Positions 1 through 11,250 of a DNA stretch of 64,000 nt are shown piece after piece. Where the stretch lies: the NCBI RefSeq assembly GCF_008831285.2, contig NC_045144.1, positions 25,003,716 through 25,067,715 of the forward strand. The letters are read 5' to 3'. The notes under the pieces are model-generated. The model did no database searches, was not told the origin of the DNA, and saw only the letters and a list, made by a program, of their open reading frames with translations. How positions within the stretch are numbered: the first letter of the stretch is position 1; each line of letters starts with the position of its first letter. This DNA comes from Nymphaea colorata (taxonomy: Eukaryota; Streptophyta; Magnoliopsida; Nymphaeales; Nymphaeaceae). The position numbers and the translations under genes were made by a program.

Positions 1-770
1 GTTTACTAATTAAGGATAATAAAAAACGAAAAGTAGAATAATAGCAGCAACTATAAGCCAATGATATCAGCTAGGTTGCTGATTTAGAGAATAGCTAAAC
101 AAGTTACCAATCAGCAAAAAAAGATATATTTATTTTCTAAAATGCTAATTAAGTAGAATCATTAGCATCTGAGCAACCACTAACTCAAAATAATTTAGAC
201 CCTTCAAATACATATTAATTGAAATGATCGAGAGGCACCAGATATAAATAACTAAATGATTCAGGACAACCAATATACAAATATGCAAATGGGTCGATCC
301 TAACAAATGTGAAAATACATAGGTTTTTGGGATTTTTTTGAGGGGGGCAACTGCCCACACATGCCCATGATATGGCTCCACCCCATGTGTCCTTGCTATC
401 AAAATGCTTTGTATTGATATTGACAATTCAAAGCGAAAGACAGATGGTTGGAATAAGAGTATACTGCCATGAAGAACAAACTCACTTTAATTAGATTACA
501 CACTCGAAGCAAGATAACAAACAAAGTATATATATGCACGAAAGTTTAACATTCACAACAATTCCAAGACCAATTGCGGTCACAATCACACATCTCATAT
601 AAGCATCAGTCATGCAGCATCTTTCACACCAGTTAATATTTCCAAGAGATCCAAGAAACACCATCTTCGACAACTTCACATCCATGCTTGCTGCACCAAC
701 TTCACATTCCTCCCTCCCTCTAAATAAATAAATCAAGCAAATGAAACATCTGAGATCGATTTTCCCATCA
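1..770. other. AT-rich flank downstream of first STIG1 gene; no gene seen
   Basis: No convincing coding region in either strand. Around 330-405 there is a short GC-richer stretch with GGGGGGCAACTGCCCACAC and GGCTCCACCCC, resembling the GGCGGAGCCA-type dispersed repeat seen again near 14.6, 22.99, 26.8 and 55.17 kb. The part next to 770 is probably the 3' UTR of the minus-strand STIG1-like gene. Confidence 0.5.
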
Positions 771-1826
771 CTACGCGTAGCCGCACATGCCGAGGATACA
801 GTTGACTCCCTTCTTGCACTTGTGCCCGCAACTCCCGCAGTTCTTCTCATCGGAACTGACATCCACGCACTTCTTCTTGCAGCAGAGCTCCGAGAACATG
901 CACTTGTTCCCGCATCCGCCGCAGTTGAGAGCATCGCTCTTGGTGACGACGCACCTCCCGTTGCAGCACTCGTCCTTGCACTTGTTCCCGCATCCCGCGC
1001 AGTTCTTCTTGTCCGTAACGGGGTTCACGCACTTCCCTTTACAGCACAGCTCATTGGACTGGCACCTGTTCCCGCACCCGCCGCAGTTGAAGTGATCGGT
1101 CTTGAGGTCGACGCACTTCTTGTTGCAGCAGCCGCTGGGGCACTTGTTCCCGCATGTCCCGCAGTTGTGCTTGTTCGAGACGACGTTCACGCACGTCCCC
1201 TTGCAGCAGAGCTCATCGAGGGAGTTGCATCTGCTCCCGCACTTGCCGCAGTTGAAGAGATCGGTCTTGAGGTCGACGCACTTCCGGTTGCAGCAGCCGC
1301 TCGGGCACTTGTTCCCGCATGTCCCGCAGTTGTGCTCGTCGGAAACTACGTTCGCGCACTTCCCCTTGCAGCAGAGCTCATTGGGCAGCTTGCACTTGTT
1401 CCCGCATGTCCCGCAGTTGAGACTCGCAGTCTTGAGGTCGACGCAGCTCTTGTTGCAGCAGCCGCTCGTGCACTTGTTCCCGCATGTCCCGCAGTTTTGC
1501 TTGTCCGAGACGATGTTCACGCACTTCCCCTTGCAGCAGAGCTCACTGAACAGGTTGCACCGGTGCCCGCACTTGCCGCAGTTGAGAAAATCAGTCTTGA
1601 CGTCGACGCAGCTCTTGTTGCAGCAGTCCGGGTGGGTGCTTCCGGGCAGTTTACAGACTTTGGGGTTCTTGTCGCACGTCTGCGGGCTCTGAGGGAAGAG
1701 GAGGGATGCCAGCTCTCGAGAAACTCGTTCTTGTGGTTCGTTTGGTGGCGGTACTGGTTCGGGGGCGGCTGATATGATGAGCAGGGCGATGGTGGCAGCC
1801 GCTAGCAGTAGGCCCGGTGGAGCCAT
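771..1826 (-). CDS. STIG1: STIG1-like secreted cysteine-rich protein with five tandem units
   Basis: A 351-residue predicted secreted protein. Residues 1-21 form a hydrophobic signal peptide, followed by a Pro/Glu-rich linker and a CDKNPKVCKLPGS entry segment. From about residue 68 to 340 there are five tandem units of 54-55 residues, starting near 68, 123, 178, 233 and 287. Each has two half-modules of the type CC-x3-C-V-[DN]-x5-8-N-C-x2-C-G-x2-C. The end, CILGMCGYA, is the usual STIG1 C-terminus. Family members are normally about 130-160 residues with a single such region, so this copy has been lengthened by repeat amplification. Tomato STIG1 acts outside the cell in stigma exudate and promotes pollen tube growth through receptor kinases; a similar apoplastic signalling role is only inferred here. 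The start is the first Met of the signal peptide, about 90 nt after a TATA-like box. It is single-exon and more GC-rich than its surroundings. Confidence 0.92.
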   Translation of the reverse strand: MAPPGLLLAAATIALLIISAAPEPVPPPNEPQERVSRELASLLFPQSPQTCDKNPKVCKLPGSTHPDCCNKSCVDVKTDFLNCGKCGHRCNLFSELCCKGKCVNIVSDKQNCGTCGNKCTSGCCNKSCVDLKTASLNCGTCGNKCKLPNELCCKGKCANVVSDEHNCGTCGNKCPSGCCNRKCVDLKTDLFNCGKCGSRCNSLDELCCKGTCVNVVSNKHNCGTCGNKCPSGCCNKKCVDLKTDHFNCGGCGNRCQSNELCCKGKCVNPVTDKKNCAGCGNKCKDECCNGRCVVTKSDALNCGGCGNKCMFSELCCKKKCVDVSSDEKNCGSCGHKCKKGVNCILGMCGYA

Positions 1827-1915
1827 AATGGTGGCGGCGGCGTTGGTGGCGGCGATGGTGGAGATCCGCTGAATCTAGGCAGGGCAAGGCTGAGTTCTGA
1901 GAGTGGGATGAATGA

Positions 1916-1923
1916 GATATAGG
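1916..1923 (-). promoter_or_regulatory. TATA-like box of the five-unit STIG1 gene
   Basis: CCTATATC on the minus strand, about 90 nt before the ATG at 1826. The two other STIG1 copies with a recognisable box have it 80-83 nt before their start, so the spacing supports both this box and the chosen start. Confidence 0.55.
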
Positions 1924-4190
1924 CGTTGGCTTTTGTAGGCAAGCTTTCTCTCCTCGGGAGCTGTGGAGAGTTGAGCGAGATACAGCTCGTTAGAGTAATT
2001 GACTTTTGGAGAGATGGGGCCTTTCCCCTGAAATTTCTGCAGCTTTTTGATCTCTCAAGCTGTTGCTTACTTGAAGGTTGAGAAAACTGATTCCTTTTGC
2101 AGGGAATTTACGAAACTCGTTCAAAATTTTCGTGTATAGAAATTAGAACTCAACATATAGATAGGTTTTAATTTCTTTTTGAAAAGTTGCAGGTTTTTCC
2201 TTGCAATTAAGGTCAGCTCCAACCATTGAAGAAGCTCGCATTCGAGGATAAAAAATTTGAGATTTCATGCTTGATTCCGAGTTTTCAGTTTGGTAGCTTT
2301 AGACTTGATTCAAGATTTTCAAACTTGAGACTTTTTTCGTTTTCAATTACTTCACTAACTCTAATAGTAGAACCTACGAAACTAAGGTCAAATAAATTGA
2401 GTTTGAATGTCGAAACCGCCCATTATAGCTACTGCTGGGATTGAGCGGCTGTTTTCGGATCTGAAAGTGAAATACCCAGAAGGAAGAGGGTAAGGGTCAT
2501 GCTCCCTTCAAGTTTTGCAATTTTAAAATATTATTGATTAAACTTTCAAAAAATTTACATAGGCCCCTATAAATCTTTCAAAAAAATGAGGATTGCTTAC
2601 CATTAAAAATTTTCAAAAAAATTTAATGGTTGCAGTTCGGCCACCCAAAAAAGATGCAATCCTGGCTATGCCCCTAGCATACGCGGCTCTCCTCTTGTCA
2701 TACAACGGTCAACTAACGATGCAATCCTGGCTCTCCTCCTGTCGTACAACTGTCAACTAAGGTGTGACACATCCATTGTTTGTAGTATAGAAGACTGTCA
2801 CCCATGAAAAATAAACTAACAACTAAACTTTCACCGGCTTGTCAGCTGCACTACGTGGCTTGGGGCTTGTGTTATACTTCATGGACAAATCAAAGTAAAC
2901 CCTTACATAAAAAGGAGAATTCTAAAAAATTAAGAGGAGATCAAAAGTTATCAATGTAGTTGCCAAACTACTCATTGGCATTTCCTCAGGCAAAATAAAC
3001 AGTGGTAAACATTATCACAACTATTTTAGCGAGGTTTTTCTCTAGTATAATATGAAAAACTTAAAAAAAAAAGAGAGAGAGAGAAAGACAGAAAAAATAT
3101 GGTACGTTTAAAAAATAAATAAAATAAAAAATATGAAAAATTAAAATAAGTAAGAAACTAATAACACAAACATCAAAAAATAAGTAAATTTGAAACAAAC
3201 AAAAATTAACATTAAAAAACATGAAAAACACGAAAAAAGTGTTTTTTCATTTTGGCGTTTTAGAAAAACGGACTTTTTTTTAAGTTTTAAATGACCGACT
3301 TATTTATCACATTTTTTGTGTTTTTTCAAACAAAAAAAACACTTTTTTGTGACTATGGTGGTAAATAATGGTCGCCGTTCTATTAGATGCATGTATTTAG
3401 AAAGTTCCTATTATTCCAAGCAAGAAAACAGGACACACACGTGTTGGATCCTGCATGGTAGTTTTGCAAGGTCCTATTTACATCCAATTGCTCATCTAAT
3501 TGGTTAACTATCTTTATTTATTTGTTAATGCTATTGATAATGGAATCCCGGGAGTTCATATGTCAATCTTATTGGCAGGAATCTTGAAGAATTCCAACTT
3601 GGAAAAAGATTTTGGTAGTTTCCTTCTTAAAATATCGACCCACTAGTAGCCGGACCAGATTCAAATAGATGGATCTAGAGAGAGAAACATGCTCAATGAT
3701 AGTTGCTTGTGCATTCTTTTTCTTAATGATGGGGAGCTCACAAAGACAGGAAACCTCATGTGAACTTAGCTTACAAGAAAAACTGCAGTGAAAAACTCAA
3801 GACGCATAGCGTCAATTTTTTTTTTTTCTTATAAGACCTTAATTGGTAGTCAATGCCAAAGCTGAAGAGGATGTTCGTCACTCGATTAGGTGCACAATCC
3901 CTAACGTATTCTTCAAATTTCTCAACAAATTTAGCATAGCACTATCGGGTCACTTTTGCTTTTAACTTTTTTTTTTCTCTTCAAGTGTATTCGTTATTGT
4001 TATTTTTTTACTAATTTGTTATTTTTTTTAATTTTTGTTTAGTTTTTAAGGTTAAACCCCCGATCAAATCGGATACACAAACTATTTCAATCCCATTCGA
4101 TTCACCGAGACATTGAGCATTTCGAATCAATTTAAAAACCATTCGAATGTCTTTTTAAGATATATATTTTATATTTAAAAAGTAATTTTT
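1924..4190. other. Intergenic, AT-rich, repeat-like; no gene
   Basis: No coding region I can support. Positions about 2480-2660 resemble other decayed repeats with a CTCCCTTCAAGTTTTG stretch. About 3000-3360 is A/T-tract rich and ends TTTTTTGTGACTATGG, close to one end of the MITE-like family described at 7848 and 31873, but a matching left end is not clear. Confidence 0.45.
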
Positions 4191-4196
4191 TATTTT

Positions 4197-4305
4197 AACC
4201 GGGTTGGGCTGAGCCAGACTCGGGCTCGATCTCAGGTTTCGAGTGTCGGGCCGGCTGAACTCTTACCAGGCTGGGCCGGATGCCGAGGCCTACCTGTAAG
4301 GTGCC
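4197..4305. repeat. GGGCC/GGGCTGG-rich repeat fragment
   Basis: A GC-rich stretch (GGGTTGGGCTGAGCC, GTCGGGCCGGC, CAGGCTGGGCCGG) in AT-rich DNA. The composition and motifs match the ends of the inserted element at 10467-11239, so this is probably a truncated relative. No clear ends or target duplication. Confidence 0.45.
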
Positions 4306-5218
4306 AATCCCTAATGTACCCCTAATGGTGTTCCATTTATTCTACCAACTACTAAGAATTTTTGGATAGACATGCTTGAGTGGTTTACCAATTTGATTTT
4401 TGTGAGTGCTATTTCTTTAAATTTAAATATAAATGTCTTAAGGAACGGTAAATATGTAATACTCTAGTTTATTAATGTACCACTCCCAAACGACCACCGA
4501 CATGAAAGCATAGAAGAAAAAACTGGCGTTCCATTTGACGAATATTTAATTGTTTTTAATAGTAGTTAGAAAGTGGCTTATATTAATCATTCCAGGTACC
4601 TTGTGTTTGATCTAATAGTACAGATACATTTATTACCACCTGGCCTCGGTCTGCGTTCGGTCTTGGTCACATGACATGCAACCAGAAAAAGAAAACTCAG
4701 TATTACAGTTGTCGGTAAAATGGAAGGATGCGAGAAGCAATGGAGATCGACAAAGCTCATCGACGCCATGAACAATTACTTATTAACACAACCGACGAGC
4801 TCCCGGAATGTGGTGTCAAGAAGGAAGTGAATCGAACGCGTGGATGCAAATTTTAAAAGAAGGAAGTATGTTTCTTTGTGTGTCGTTCCTTTGGAAGAAT
4901 TATAATATCAGATTTGTAATGTTGAAACTTAATCGGGTCTATTCGATGGCAAACTTAATGTGCAGACGGTTTAGGAATGCCATGTCTCAGATTCGGTAAA
5001 TTTTTAATATATTTACATTTTTTAGTTTTATTTTTATATTCTTTTTCTGTATTACAATGATTTCATACATGTAATACTTAAGACCCGATTGGAAAATGAA
5101 CTAATTCCATTTAGATGGAGATGAGACGTAGTGTCTAATGTTTAAGTAACTTTTCCTATGAACACGAGGAGCATTTATTTGTTCTTGTAGGCATTTTTAA
5201 CCTTTTTTACAATGGGCC

Positions 5219-5620
5219 AAGAAGGGTCAGTATATCCAAGTTAAGTTGGATATCCGACCAAACGGTTTCGAGAAACTTGAATGTTGAAAAAAAAATTAAT
5301 ACCCAATTAAGAAATCAGATCGGATTTTAATTTAAAAAACTACATCAGATCATATTCTTATACACATAAATATCTAATCGAATACTTAATTCTAATTGAG
5401 ACCGGATTTAGTTTTAAAGTGATATCCTATATCAAATGCTTTTGTATTTTAAAAATTAGTTCAAAATTCAGATTAGATATGAATGTGAAAATCAGGTTCT
5501 GATCAAATTTGGATTGTGAAATCAGATTCCAAATTCAGATTCAGATACAACTTTTTTCATTCTTATTTGAATATGAATTTGAACCAAGTATATGAATATC
5601 CAAAAAAGCATATGCGGTCA
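5219..5620. repeat. Dispersed repeat rich in GATATCCGA / GAATCAGATT words
   Basis: A stretch made of degenerate words such as GGATATCCG, ATCAGATCGG, ATTCAGATTC and GAATATGAATTTGAA. The same words recur at about 13.33-13.73, 24.52-25.25, 28.09-28.50 and 50.2-50.4 kb, several copies ending near GACATCCCTA. It is a non-coding dispersed family with no protein signature. Confidence 0.55.
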
Positions 5621-6590
5621 AGAGTCTACATGAAACCTCAAGTCCACCTTTGTCATATAAAAATATGTCTATCTTTCTTATTTTAGAAGTGGACATTTAT
5701 ATTAATATCTTTATCTTTTGTGGAGGGATGATTTACAAGCAAGGAATTGCAAATAAGCGGTTTATATATATGGAGTAAAGTAGGCCAAGGCTTGACCGGC
5801 ACTCCAGTAGTCTAGGACTCTCTTACAAATGCAATGTCAACTCTTTATATTACTAACGCGCAGTTGCGCCTTCTTGGTGCACCCATACGTCCACGAAGAA
5901 ATAAATTAGCTTAAGATCTTATTCGTCAACACGGTTTTAATAGATATGCCATGTGGTGTACTCAACTTTTCAATTAATGGTTTCTTGTGTTCTAAAGAAA
6001 GATGCAGCTTAGGGTTGGAAAGATGCTAACGCAATTAACTAATTTGGTTTAATAGAACTGACAAAGTTAATGTGAGAATTCTCAACCTTCGAATATATGC
6101 CACATTTTTTTTTTATTTATCTTGCTTTCTTAGCGAAGCAAGGTGCACGATTCGGTCCAGCTTTGATTGTAACTAAGCAATAAAACCTCCTCCTAAGCGC
6201 ATTTTATTTGATTGATAATTACTCCAAAGTCGAGCGAGAACACAGTTTTATGATTTGCAATGTTGCTTAATTTCCGATTAAGATCTCTGGTTCTGGCTAG
6301 CGAGGCAGGGTTGAGCATTGATTTTCACAAAAAACTTGAACTCTCCGGTCAATTGGTTGAGGCTATGTGTTTGCCTTGCAATGTCTGCTTGTCGCCCGAT
6401 CAGCAATGTCTCGCCCGACCAGCAAATGCCAGGGGAGGAGCCACAGGGTTTCCCCTTGCAAGAACATGAGAGAGAGAGAGGTTAATGGGGAGAGAGCCAA
6501 GATCTAGGCCGTCTGATCTAGGGTTGAACATCCCAGATTTGGTGCTCCAGATGTCAAGTTATACACACACACATATATTATATATAAAAG
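5621..6590. other. Intergenic; no gene seen
   Basis: AT-rich sequence with only short chance reading frames in both strands and no recognised RNA gene or repeat structure. Confidence 0.45.
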
Positions 6591-6594
6591 CCCT

Positions 6595-6946
6595 AGGGGT
6601 GCTCGTCTTGTGAACGAGTTCGAGCTCGAGTTCATGAGTCGACTCGTTCAAATAATCGAGTTGAGTTCTAACTCAACACGTAACTGCCGAGTCGAGCTCG
6701 AGCCTTAATCCAGTCTGTCGAGCCTTAATCGAGTCGAGCTCAAGCTCAACAGGTAACGATGAATATCAATTGAGTCGAACTTGAGCTCAACATGTAACGA
6801 TGAATATTAATTCTATTCAAACGAGTTTTTCAAGCCTTAATCCAGTCGAGCTGCTTCCGTCAAGCTATTCTCGAGCTCGAGGTTTCATTAGTTGAACTGA
6901 GCTCGAACTGACTGAACTTGGGCTCGACTCGGCTCGTGTTCACCCT
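6595..6946. repeat. GAGCTCGAG / TCGAGTCGAGC dispersed repeat
   Basis: Dense degenerate repeats of GAGCTCGAG, CGAGTCGAGC and GAACGAGTT. The left end reads AGGGGTGCTCG and the right end GTGTTCACCCTTAT, which are weakly inverted relative to each other, suggesting a non-autonomous element. Related stretches lie at 14.19-14.50, 28.50-29.05 and 31.12-31.40 kb. Confidence 0.55.
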
Positions 6947-6981
6947 TATAAGTCCCTGAATGATGACTATAACTTTATTTG

Positions 6982-6983
<2 letters not shown>

Positions 6984-7076
<93 letters not shown>

Positions 7077-7145
7077 GTGGGACCAATTGTGTTATCTCAA
7101 TATAATGAATGGTGTCTCCTAACATCTTCGTGCAATTTTAATAAA

Positions 7146-7187
<42 letters not shown>

Positions 7188-7260
7188 GGACCAATTGTGT
7201 TATCTCAATATAATGAATGGTGTCTCCTAACATCTTCGTGCAATTTTAATAAATCTAATT
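6984..7260. repeat. (TA)n microsatellite with a 107-bp tandem duplication
   Basis: A long (TA)n run at about 6996-7070 is followed by a unique segment (GTGGGACCAATTGTG... to ...AATAAATCTAA), a second (TA)n run at 7151-7182, and an essentially identical copy of the segment. The repeat period is 107 bp, starting at 7076 and 7183. Reading frames here are artefacts of the TA repeat. Confidence 0.85.
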
Positions 7261-7847
7261 ATATATGTGGACTAATATCGCACATATGTAAAAGTACAGA
7301 AAAAAAATAATGGTATTTCATAAGGTAGATTAGATTTTATAAACAAAGAAAGCTATACGATTTGTTTAAAACACAGATATGATTTGCAAAATCGAGCAAT
7401 CAAATTATCAGATCTGTCCGGACAGACCTTTGGACTGTGGATTCCAAGTTAATTCCGATACTTATTTTGGTCTTTTCAGCCAACGTAATGGTAAAATGGA
7501 GTGGATTCAGGAACCACATCCCGTGGAGGAAGCCAAATGACTCACAGCGGATCGTAGTGATCCTTTAGATTTGACATCAACTGTGCGCCTACCTCCAACC
7601 TCCGATTATGCCAATGGATAATGGTAGTACCAGAAACAGCCAGTGAAATGGCTTGATAAGGAGGACGGAGTTATGGATATGTTACAATAACAGTATACAT
7701 TACCTTATTTTATGCATTTCAAGGGAAAATATTTTTAAAGTTTCTTATTTAGTTTCTCTCTGTAAGAAAGTAATGAACTCTCTCGATAAATATGCTGTTA
7801 AAATAATCAACCCTTTAGGTCCAAATCATTTTCTGTGGTTTCATATC
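7261..7847. other. Intergenic; no gene seen
   Basis: Only short unsupported reading frames; no similarity or structural signal recognised. Confidence 0.4.
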
Positions 7848-8238
7848 ATTGTCACAGAAAACGCATTTTATTAGAAAAAAAATACGTATAATATGCCAAA
7901 ACACAATCAGCTGTGTAAAGGTGAAAAAAAATGTGTATAATACGCCGAAACACAGTCAGCTGTATAAAACATGAAAAAAACATGACTTTTAAAGAAAACA
8001 CCAAAAAAAAAACATGAAAAAACACATATTATACACGTATTACACATGTTTTTCATGTTTTTTCGTATTTTTTATGATTTTTTATTTTTTATAATTTTCA
8101 AGATTTATTAAATGTTTTAATTTTATAAAAAAATTACCGATTTTTTTTCAAGATATTCCCGAGATATACAACTTTGTCGTATTATACACGAGAAATTTCT
8201 CGCCATATAATACCTGTACACGTTTTTTGTGACAATGG
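7848..8238. mobile_element. MITE-like element with ATTGTCACA terminal inverted repeats
   Basis: The left end reads ATTGTCACAGAAAACG and the right end CGTTTTTTGTGACAAT, an imperfect inverted pair. The interior is A/T-tract rich, non-coding and about 390 bp long. A second copy of the same length lies at 31873-32262. A target duplication is not clear, so superfamily is not assigned. Confidence 0.6.
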
Positions 8239-8481
8239 TACAGATATAACACAATAAATCCTACATTTGACAGTCACTATTTTTGTCAAATGACATGATT
8301 ATGAGTCGACGGATTCACAAATATATGATTTTATTCACTAAAATGATCAATAAATTGCCTTGATTTAAGCTGCCTATGTATGGCTTGGCTCTACCCACAA
8401 ACTATCAACCCAATGGAGTTAGTGGATATGAATGAAAAGTAAAATGAAGGAAGAACTTGAACAGGTACCTTCATTTAAGTT

Positions 8482-8841
8482 TTATGCATAATTGCACATC
8501 CCATATGAGCAAGAAGCGTGCTTCTTGCACTTGTTGTGGCAATGACCACAATGTATTCGGTCATGCAAGAGGTTAACACATTGGCCTCCACAGGACGTCT
8601 CCATTGAAAGATTAACACATGAGTTTTGACCAACAATTAGGCCTAGCACTGCCTCGAAGATGGCACACATGATGGTTACCCTTACATTCTGTGGTTTTGT
8701 ATGCAGAATGGGAAAGAAGCTGACTCTTGCTGTGGTCTCTGCTTGCATGATGATCTGTATGACAAGGTCACCAAGCGAAAAGCTTCGTGTAGCTATAAGA
8801 ACTATGAATAAGTAAATGATCGGAATAATAGAAGGCATCAT
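8482..8841 (-). pseudogene. Frameshifted, internally deleted STIG1-like copy
   Basis: The signal-peptide region (MMPSIIPIIYLFIVLIATRS) and the C-terminal module (CVNL...HCGHCHNKCKKHASC...GMCNYA) match the canonical gene at 26158-26556. Between them, similarity to its CRLRGSAGPNCC segment continues only in a different reading frame (read as CHLRGSARPNC), and that frame meets a stop. The central stretch carrying the NCGRCGHKC and EACC motifs is missing. One open frame still spans the locus, so a short altered product is possible, but the cysteine framework is destroyed. The start at 8841 (or the adjacent Met codon at 8838) is set by alignment to the intact paralogue and by the TATA box 80 nt upstream. 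It is a recent relative: even the 5' UTR resembles that of the 26.5-kb gene. Confidence 0.8.
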
Positions 8842-8920
8842 ATTTGGAAACGAACATGAAGAATCATAAAGATTTTGAAATCTTAGACAGCATGAAGAAT
8901 CTGTCAAATACATGGAGGGA

Positions 8921-8927
8921 ATTTATA
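8921..8927 (-). promoter_or_regulatory. TATA box of degenerate STIG1 copy
   Basis: TATAAAT on the minus strand, within CCCTATAAAT, 80 nt before the Met at 8841. An upstream in-frame Met at 8913 lies only a few bases after this box and would fall before a normal transcription start, so it is not the start codon. Confidence 0.65.
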
Positions 8928-8929
8928 GG

Positions 8930-10455
8930 GTTGCTGGATGGACATAATCCATGTCTTAACTAGCATAATGTGTACAAGTCGATAATTAAAGCCTTCTTAT
9001 TTTGACTACAATATGGTGCCGATGAACTCTAGTTGTGCAAATGCATTTACAAGTCTCTATTACTAGAAATTTGATTAAATTTACTGCAAAAGTTGACCTT
9101 ACACCTGTTGGTACTTAGATATCTTGGTTAACATTTGGTATGACTGCTTGATATATTTATGAAAGTCAAGAAGTTCATGAAATTTTATATGCAATGCGAT
9201 GAAGAAGGAATGCTACTGGACAATTTATGGTGTCTGTCATGCATAAACCATGACTTGGTAGAAGAAACAAACCTGCCTTGAAGGGAACTCGGTTTCTAGT
9301 ATGATATATGAGACCATAAGACAACTTATTCCCTGGTATTCACTAAAGCACATGGCGCAATTTATTTTGGGTATGTTCATTGCACTGCTTTTGATCATCT
9401 GGCCAAGGCAAGGAACAAGTATTACCTTGTTGATTGGATGTCACAAATTCAAAGGCCAGCATCTATCATATTTCTTCAAAATCATTGTAATGTGTGTGAT
9501 CTCAATGGTTATACCAACTGGTCGCCAAATTAATGAACTCTCTTGTTAGGCACACATGGTTTTGAGAACGGGAGGAATTGATGGTGGTTTTCAATTAGTC
9601 TAGCAAAAGAAAAGTACACATAAGGATACAAGAGAGTTCATACAAACTACAAACTCGCTCTAGTGATCTGCAACTGAAATCTCATATTACATATATATAC
9701 ACTTATAGAGAAGTAATTGATGCAAGACTGTTAAATTATGGTATGATAATATTAGAAAGAAGAATATGAGATAATACAAGGATACAAGAGAAATCTCTCG
9801 CTCATCTATTAGCCTGAGAGGACAGCAAATATATATAGAAAATCAGCACGTTACAAGATTTGGTTAGGTTCCTTGATTTTAGGAACCGATTACAAGGATT
9901 TGGAAACGGTAGCATTTCCCTTTGATGGGAATCTCTTTTAACGTTCGATGTCTTTAATTTAGGATATAGGATCAGATCCTGTTTAGTGACCATTTATTTT
10001 GATGGTTCGTCATCTGATCTTCTTCACTAATAAAGACAAAGAAAAATATAGACATAACATCCCACTAATTAGTCTGGCCGAAACTAATGTACGTTTTCCT
10101 TCATACAGACCAGGAAATCAGATTATATAAATACAAGAAGGTTGTTAACAATGGAGTCAAGAAACAAATATCTAGCCCTAATAAAGCTCATTCAGAAGAG
10201 GTCATAGAAATAACAGAGACCACCAAATAAATCAGGGAATTTGAATTAACATTATTCAGTAGAAGACGCTTAAATGCTCTGCAATGTCATATTCTTGCAT
10301 TTTCATATAGCATTCACCTTGTTGATTATTTTGCCGGTCCCGATTTCCCATTAAACTTGCTGATGATGGTACTGCCTTTTTACCATCAATCTGAAATTAA
10401 GATGCATAAATGACATCCAATTTTTTTCTTTTTCCTTTTAAGAAACAAGGTGGAG
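8930..10455. other. Intergenic; no supported gene
   Basis: Mostly AT-rich with broken frames. Around 9400-9545 on the plus strand there is a faint resemblance to a gypsy-type integrase in more than one frame, too weak to annotate. A short duplication, ATACAAGAGAGTTC / ATACAAGAGAAATC, occurs near 9627 and 9783. Confidence 0.4.
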
Positions 10456-10466
10456 TTAGCTAGATA

Positions 10467-11239
10467 TAAGTCTGCGCACCGGGCGGGGCCCAGGCTTTAT
10501 TTTTCGGGCCCAGCCTGACCCAGTAATTAACGGGCCGGGCTTGGGCCTCCGACTGTGATTATTGGGGGCCCGAAAAGCGCAACAACAATTTTTTTTTTTT
10601 TAATAAATGAAGTTAGGGAGTTAGGGTTTTCTTCATCTTCTTTTCGCTGATTTGCTGAAGACCGAAGTAAGTGTTTGAGGTTATAAACTTGCAGGGACTC
10701 AAGGAGGGCGGGCAAAGAACGGCAGTGCCGGCGAGGAAGGGGCTCGCCGGAGGAGGAGGCATTGGGCTCACCAAAAGAGGAGGCGTTGGGAGAATGCGGA
10801 GGAGGAGGCGTTAGGCTTATCGGAGGAGGAGACATTGGGCTTATCGGAGGAGGAGGCATTGTGCTTATCAGAGGAGGAGGTGTTGGGCGAAGGTGATAGA
10901 GAAAGAAGGCCATGGAGAGTCCGTTGTAGCCGGCAGAGGTTGGTGGTGGGAAGTGGATGGCGGCAGCTGACTTCCATTGCCCAGTTCCATATTGACTCTT
11001 TTCGATATTGGGGTTAGGTTTGGGAAGTGTTAGGGTTTTCAGTAACTTGAGAAGGGAGAAAAAATGAAGAAAAGGAAAGCCCGGCCCGATTCGGACCCGA
11101 CCCACCCAAAAGCCCAGTCCAACCAGCCCGACCCGTTAATAATTGGGCCGGGTTGGGCCTCAGGCATAAATCAAAGCCCGAGGCCCAATATTGCATGGGC
11201 AGGCTTCTGTTTTTATAATTTTATCGGGGATGCCCAGCC
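10467..11239. mobile_element. GC-rich inserted element with 11-bp target duplication
   Basis: The segment is bounded by perfect direct copies of TTAGCTAGATA at 10456-10466 and 11240-11250. Just inside, the left end reads TCTGCGCACCGGGC and the right end (reverse complement) GCTGGGCATCCCC, a poor inverted pair. Both shoulders are rich in GGGCC and CCCGACCC words, and the shoulders are roughly inverted to each other. An 11-bp duplication fits Mutator-like insertion (9-11 bp), but no transposase is present, so this is a non-autonomous element. The middle carries a GC-rich minisatellite and a proline-rich minus-strand frame of 192 codons, which is probably only a by-product of the minisatellite. 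Confidence 0.75.
10745..10885. repeat. GGAGGAGGAGGCATTGGGCTTATC minisatellite
   Basis: About five to six imperfect tandem copies of a 24-27 bp unit built on GGAGGAGG(A)GGC(A)TTGGGCTTATC inside the 10467-11239 insertion. In the minus strand it encodes repeated Pro/Ser blocks (MPPPPISPMSPPPISLTPPP). Confidence 0.75.
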
Positions 11240-11250
11240 TTAGCTAGATA

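Noticed and set aside
741-1772. Long plus-strand open frame of 343 codons opposite the five-unit STIG1 gene
   Set aside because: It is the antisense shadow of the repeat-rich gene: the repeated LVPACPAV pattern arises from reading the cysteine modules backwards. It has no signal or domain.
6960-7310. 116-codon plus-strand frame
   Set aside because: Mostly Tyr-Ile repeats from the TA microsatellite and its duplicated flank.
9301-9545. 82-codon frame with faint gypsy integrase resemblance
   Set aside because: The resemblance needs frame changes and covers only a few residues; not strong enough to annotate.
10527-11105. Proline-rich minus-strand frame of 192 codons
   Set aside because: It coincides with a GC-rich minisatellite inside an inserted element and shows no conserved domain; probably chance.
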